NCBI GenBank assembly: GCA_015680685.1
Contig: MNCI01016519.1
Location: 476,603 to 540,602, forward strand
Direction: 5' to 3'
Length of the DNA: 64,000 nt
From: Gnetum montanum
Taxonomy: Eukaryota > Streptophyta > Gnetopsida > Gnetales > Gnetaceae
Both the position numbers and the translations under genes were made by a program. The stretch's first letter is position 1; each line of letters begins with the position of its first letter. Of the stretch, positions 61,501 through 64,000 are shown piece by piece. Below the pieces are notes generated by a model, which worked only from the letters and a program-made list of their open reading frames with translations, searched no databases and was not told the origin of the DNA.

Positions 61501-62657
61501 ATCCCAAAATAAGTGGAGTTCCTATGTGGGATGGATAAGGACATCATCGATTGATTGCATCAGGTCACATCTGAGATAGGTAAGGATTTTATTTTATGTG
61601 CTTTAGTCATAGGCTTTGTTTACATTATGGATATTTAAGGTTGTGTCTTATGGTTGCATTTTCTGCTTTGTCCAGTACTGTCCATGGAGTGGTACTCCAA
61701 CAGGGACATGGAGGTAGACTCCTTGCCTAGACTTTCTTTGATGTGTCTAGTGTACCTGTGAAGCTGTACAACATTGCCATTGATTTAGCACTATCATGTG
61801 CAAAAGCTTCATGGGAGCTAGATAGGTCCAATGAATCCCTATGGGAGGAAGTTATGACCTTGAGGGAAAATTTTCAAAGGTAGGAGGATACGATTATTGA
61901 TCTCCAAGATCATAAAGCCTTTGTGGAACCCAAAGTGGCTAACTTGGGGGAGTTATGGACCAAGGAGATCACTTGGGCTCACTACTGACATGCCATTCAG
62001 GACAAAGTAGTAGTCTTATGGGAGATGAAGTAACATATGCGGATGGACCTCATCTCTCAAAAGGTTGAGGACTGGAAGGATCACTATGCTTGGGTTCTAG
62101 AGTGGAACAAGACACAAAAGGCTCACAAATGTCAGTATAAGGCCAATTGTGGGGCCTACCTAAAATGGCTTAAAGAAGAGTCAGTTGAATAGCACAAGAG
62201 AGAGCTATTCATTTAGGGAATCCAAGTAGAGAGTGCTTATTAATGTTTTGAAAGCACTTTCAAGGTGGAGGAATCCCCTACTCTTTAGATCATTATTATT
62301 GCGGGTTAGACTGCTACAGCTACTATTACTTATGTGCCTTCTTCTTAGACTTCTATAGATAGATTCAACATTCTTTTTAGCATTGATCTTAGGGATGTTG
62401 ACTGGTTCAACATTGCAGAGGTCCAGATTGTCCATTGTTTGGAGGAAGGCCTTTCCCATCTACCCCTAGAAGTGATGGAGCTAGACTCTCCATAGGTTTA
62501 ATATATTTTATACTTTAGGATTTGTTCTAAGTCATGATTTTGACTATGGGTTACTACCTGGCTATATGTTGTTGCATTTTAGACCTCAAGAGACATTGGC
62601 AACCCTAGCAGTGAGGGTGGGAATGACTCACCACTTCCTCCTACAGATGTCACTTAG
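58447..62657 (+). pseudogene. B3 pseudogene, exon 3 missing
   Basis: Third copy of the B gene. Exon 1 is seen only at its 3' end (to 58560, with a perfect AAG/GTAAGT donor). Exon 2 is 59733-60176 (FFAYLPRNFSMTLWSHFF, LPQASRLITKYI). Exon 3 is absent; exon 4 (about 60190-61051) follows almost at once with FDEEVNHFS and ends KKPMVEAPP. Exon 5 is 61157-61351, exon 6 is 61439-61579 (141 bp), exon 7 is 61676-62495 with the coiled coil (LSCAKASWELDRSNESLW, DLQDHKAFVEPKVAN), and exon 8 is 62583-62657, ending PPTDVT and a stop. Introns 5 to 7 have good GT-AG ends and pyrimidine tracts. Stops occur in exons 2, 4, 5 and 7. It runs opposite to the gag on its right. Confidence 0.75.
59281..59729 (+). repeat. 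Three 150-bp tandem copies in intron 1 of B3
   Basis: Copies begin GTAAYAATG at 59281, 59430 and 59580; each contains GAAATTYCTTAAGCT, AGATAAACATCTTAGAG and TAATTTCACCTTTGACT. The array ends three bases before the exon 2 acceptor (AG at 59731-59732), so it fills the intron's 3' third. Confidence 0.85.
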
Positions 62658-62978
62658 TAGCCTCCTTCAGTTTAGCTTATTGGCTATTTGTTTTTGGTCT
62701 TTATGTTGATGGCTATGGTTAGCTAAAACTAGGTTATGGATAGTTATTCTTTGGCATCATTGCTACATGTTGTGGTTATGGCTATATGTTATGGACATTT
62801 TAATTTTAAATTTGAATATTAGTTTTTTTTTGACTATATGCATTGATAGTAGTAAATGTTGTAAAATTTGAAAATGAATATGTTGACCTTTTTTAGTATT
62901 GCTAATTGATGCAAGGAACATTTTCTAGTTTTAGGCCATTGTGGGCATAGGTCATATTGTGCGATTGTGGCTATGTTA

Positions 62979-63066
62979 CCAATTTAATGTGTTAGCAGAC
63001 GAGAATGCTAGTTTAAGGTCATAGCAGACCATAGTGCTAGTCTTAGGCCTTAGCAGTCCAATTTTG
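62979..63066 (+). repeat. 29-bp tandem array between B3 and gag
   Basis: Units start at 62979, 63008 and 63037. It lies between the B3 stop and the minus-strand gag, matching the 32-bp array between B2 and its gag. 62658-62978 holds no gene. Confidence 0.75.
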
Positions 63067-63249
63067 GAAGAGATAGTTTTTCAATGTTTAAAACATAAGT
63101 AAAAATAAATTTATGGCTACATGCATTAGGCTATGTGCATAAAGCGTAAAATGGACAATTGCATATATAATAAACTGTAAATGAAAAGTAAGGCTATATG
63201 GTTATTGTTGCATTTGGTCATAGAGGCATGGGAAGGTTAAGGTAAACTT

Positions 63250-64000
63250 CACTTGTGAAGACTCCTTCTAATTAGGGAATGAGTAAATCCTACTTTTCAC
63301 AAGCTTGTATTCACCATCTTCTTCACTCATGATGTTAAAAGGGAGTTCATCCCATAATGTATCACATTGCTTCTCCTTGTCATTGTTAGTTATCTTGGGT
63401 TTTTGCTCTTCATGGCCAAAAACCCAAGATAACTAACAATGACCCTGGTTGTGCTTTACTTCCTCCATGTGCCCCAAAATGCGAACTTCAACTTTAGGCT
63501 ATGGCCATTGTGGCTCTTTTTGTTTTTTTGATTATGGGCTTTAGTGTCCTCTTGTGGCTTGTTGGTCAAAGGAGATGGGGTAAAGGAGGTCATAGGTATA
63601 ACTAAAATGGGAGTGGGCTTTAGCAGACCCACTTCCTTTCGTGCCTCCATCTACTTGTCTTTCTTGTTGTTAGGCTTTAGCATATGCTTCTTCCTTTGGT
63701 TGGCTAAAAATTTTGGTTGTCGGTTATTGGATATAAGGAAGAGGAGGTAGCATTGGCGACCACAAGGGGTTGTTGTGCAGTTGGATGGGCTACAACTACT
63801 TAGGTTGTGTTGTGTTTGGAGACCTTGATGACAAAAGATTCTTTTGGAGGCATTTGTGATGGTACTCTCACAATGAAGGAAAGTCTTGAGATATGGGAAG
63901 CTAAAGAAGCTCTTTCATTATAGAGGGATACTTGGATCTCAAATGGTTCTCTTGTAGGTCTCCAGTTGTCATCAATGTTGAATACTTAGATAACATAGGA
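63250..64000 (-). pseudogene. gag C-terminal part of a Tat-like element, cut by window edge
   Basis: Minus-strand reading with IVRVPSQMPPKESFVIKV (about 63890-63840) and EARKEVGLLKPTPI (63650-63600), both with counterparts in the plus-strand gag at 41110-41400. It continues off the right edge. It is interrupted by stops and by an inverted duplication at 63379-63443. On the element strand the next features are the 29-bp array, B3 in antisense and, further on, the integrase and 3' LTR at 55250-52200. Confidence 0.65.
63379..63443. repeat. Perfect 27-bp inverted repeat
   Basis: Arms 63379-63405 and 63417-63443 are perfectly complementary, with an 11-nt loop. Comparison with the gag at 41530-41580 suggests that the left arm is the original sequence and the right arm an inserted inverted copy. 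Confidence 0.9.

Overview
The window is a repeat-dense stretch of nuclear DNA from a seed plant. The evidence is Ty3/gypsy elements of the non-chromoviral Athila/Tat type, plant-style GT-AG introns, tRNA-Asp primer-binding sites and a decayed CCR4-type deadenylase gene. It comes from a draft assembly (174 N at 12472-12645, single N elsewhere). The species cannot be told. I see no intact gene, tRNA, rRNA or CRISPR array. Almost every frame is broken, often by TAG or TGA where the family has Gln or Trp, as expected for old, methylated, deaminating transposons.

Layout. 1-375 is the edge of a minus-strand LTR. 1125-2029 is a solo LTR with a perfect 5-bp target duplication. 2600-3000 is a gag remnant. 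3415-17193 is a minus-strand, intron-containing pseudogene (called B1 here), split by a complete 8.6-kb minus-strand LTR element (E2, 5728-14319). The repeat array upstream of B1 (17220-33107) is itself split by a complete 12.9-kb plus-strand LTR element (E1, 18967-31856). 33150-35390 holds nothing I recognise. 35550-39919 is the gag and LTR of a minus-strand Tat-like element that cuts a plus-strand gag-pro remnant (40050-42240). 43330-48600 is a second copy of the gene (B2, minus). 49477-52190 holds an LTR and an apparently intronless CCR4-type pseudogene. 52200-55250 is the 3' LTR and integrase of a minus-strand Tat-like element. 55990-62657 is a hairpin-bearing tandem array followed by the third copy (B3, plus). 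63250-64000 is another minus-strand gag.

E1 and E2 are one family. They share the tRNA-Asp binding site one base from the LTR, an identical 8-nt polypurine tract, the gag boxes, a globular plus coiled-coil additional ORF, and a conserved TATA-containing stretch about 0.5 kb upstream of that ORF. E1 has a broken pol. E2 shows no recognisable pol and looks non-autonomous.

The best candidate for something undescribed is the B gene. It has eight exons whose boundaries agree between copies (138/138/141 bp for exon 6, 824/820 bp for exon 7) and a C-terminal coiled coil. Each copy has an array of about 180-bp hairpin units just upstream. At two loci the gene converges on a Tat-like gag with a short 29-32-bp array between them. 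I infer that B is an antisense, intron-bearing extra gene carried by a Tat-like retrotransposon, which would explain why introns survived amplification. This is read by eye and needs alignment.
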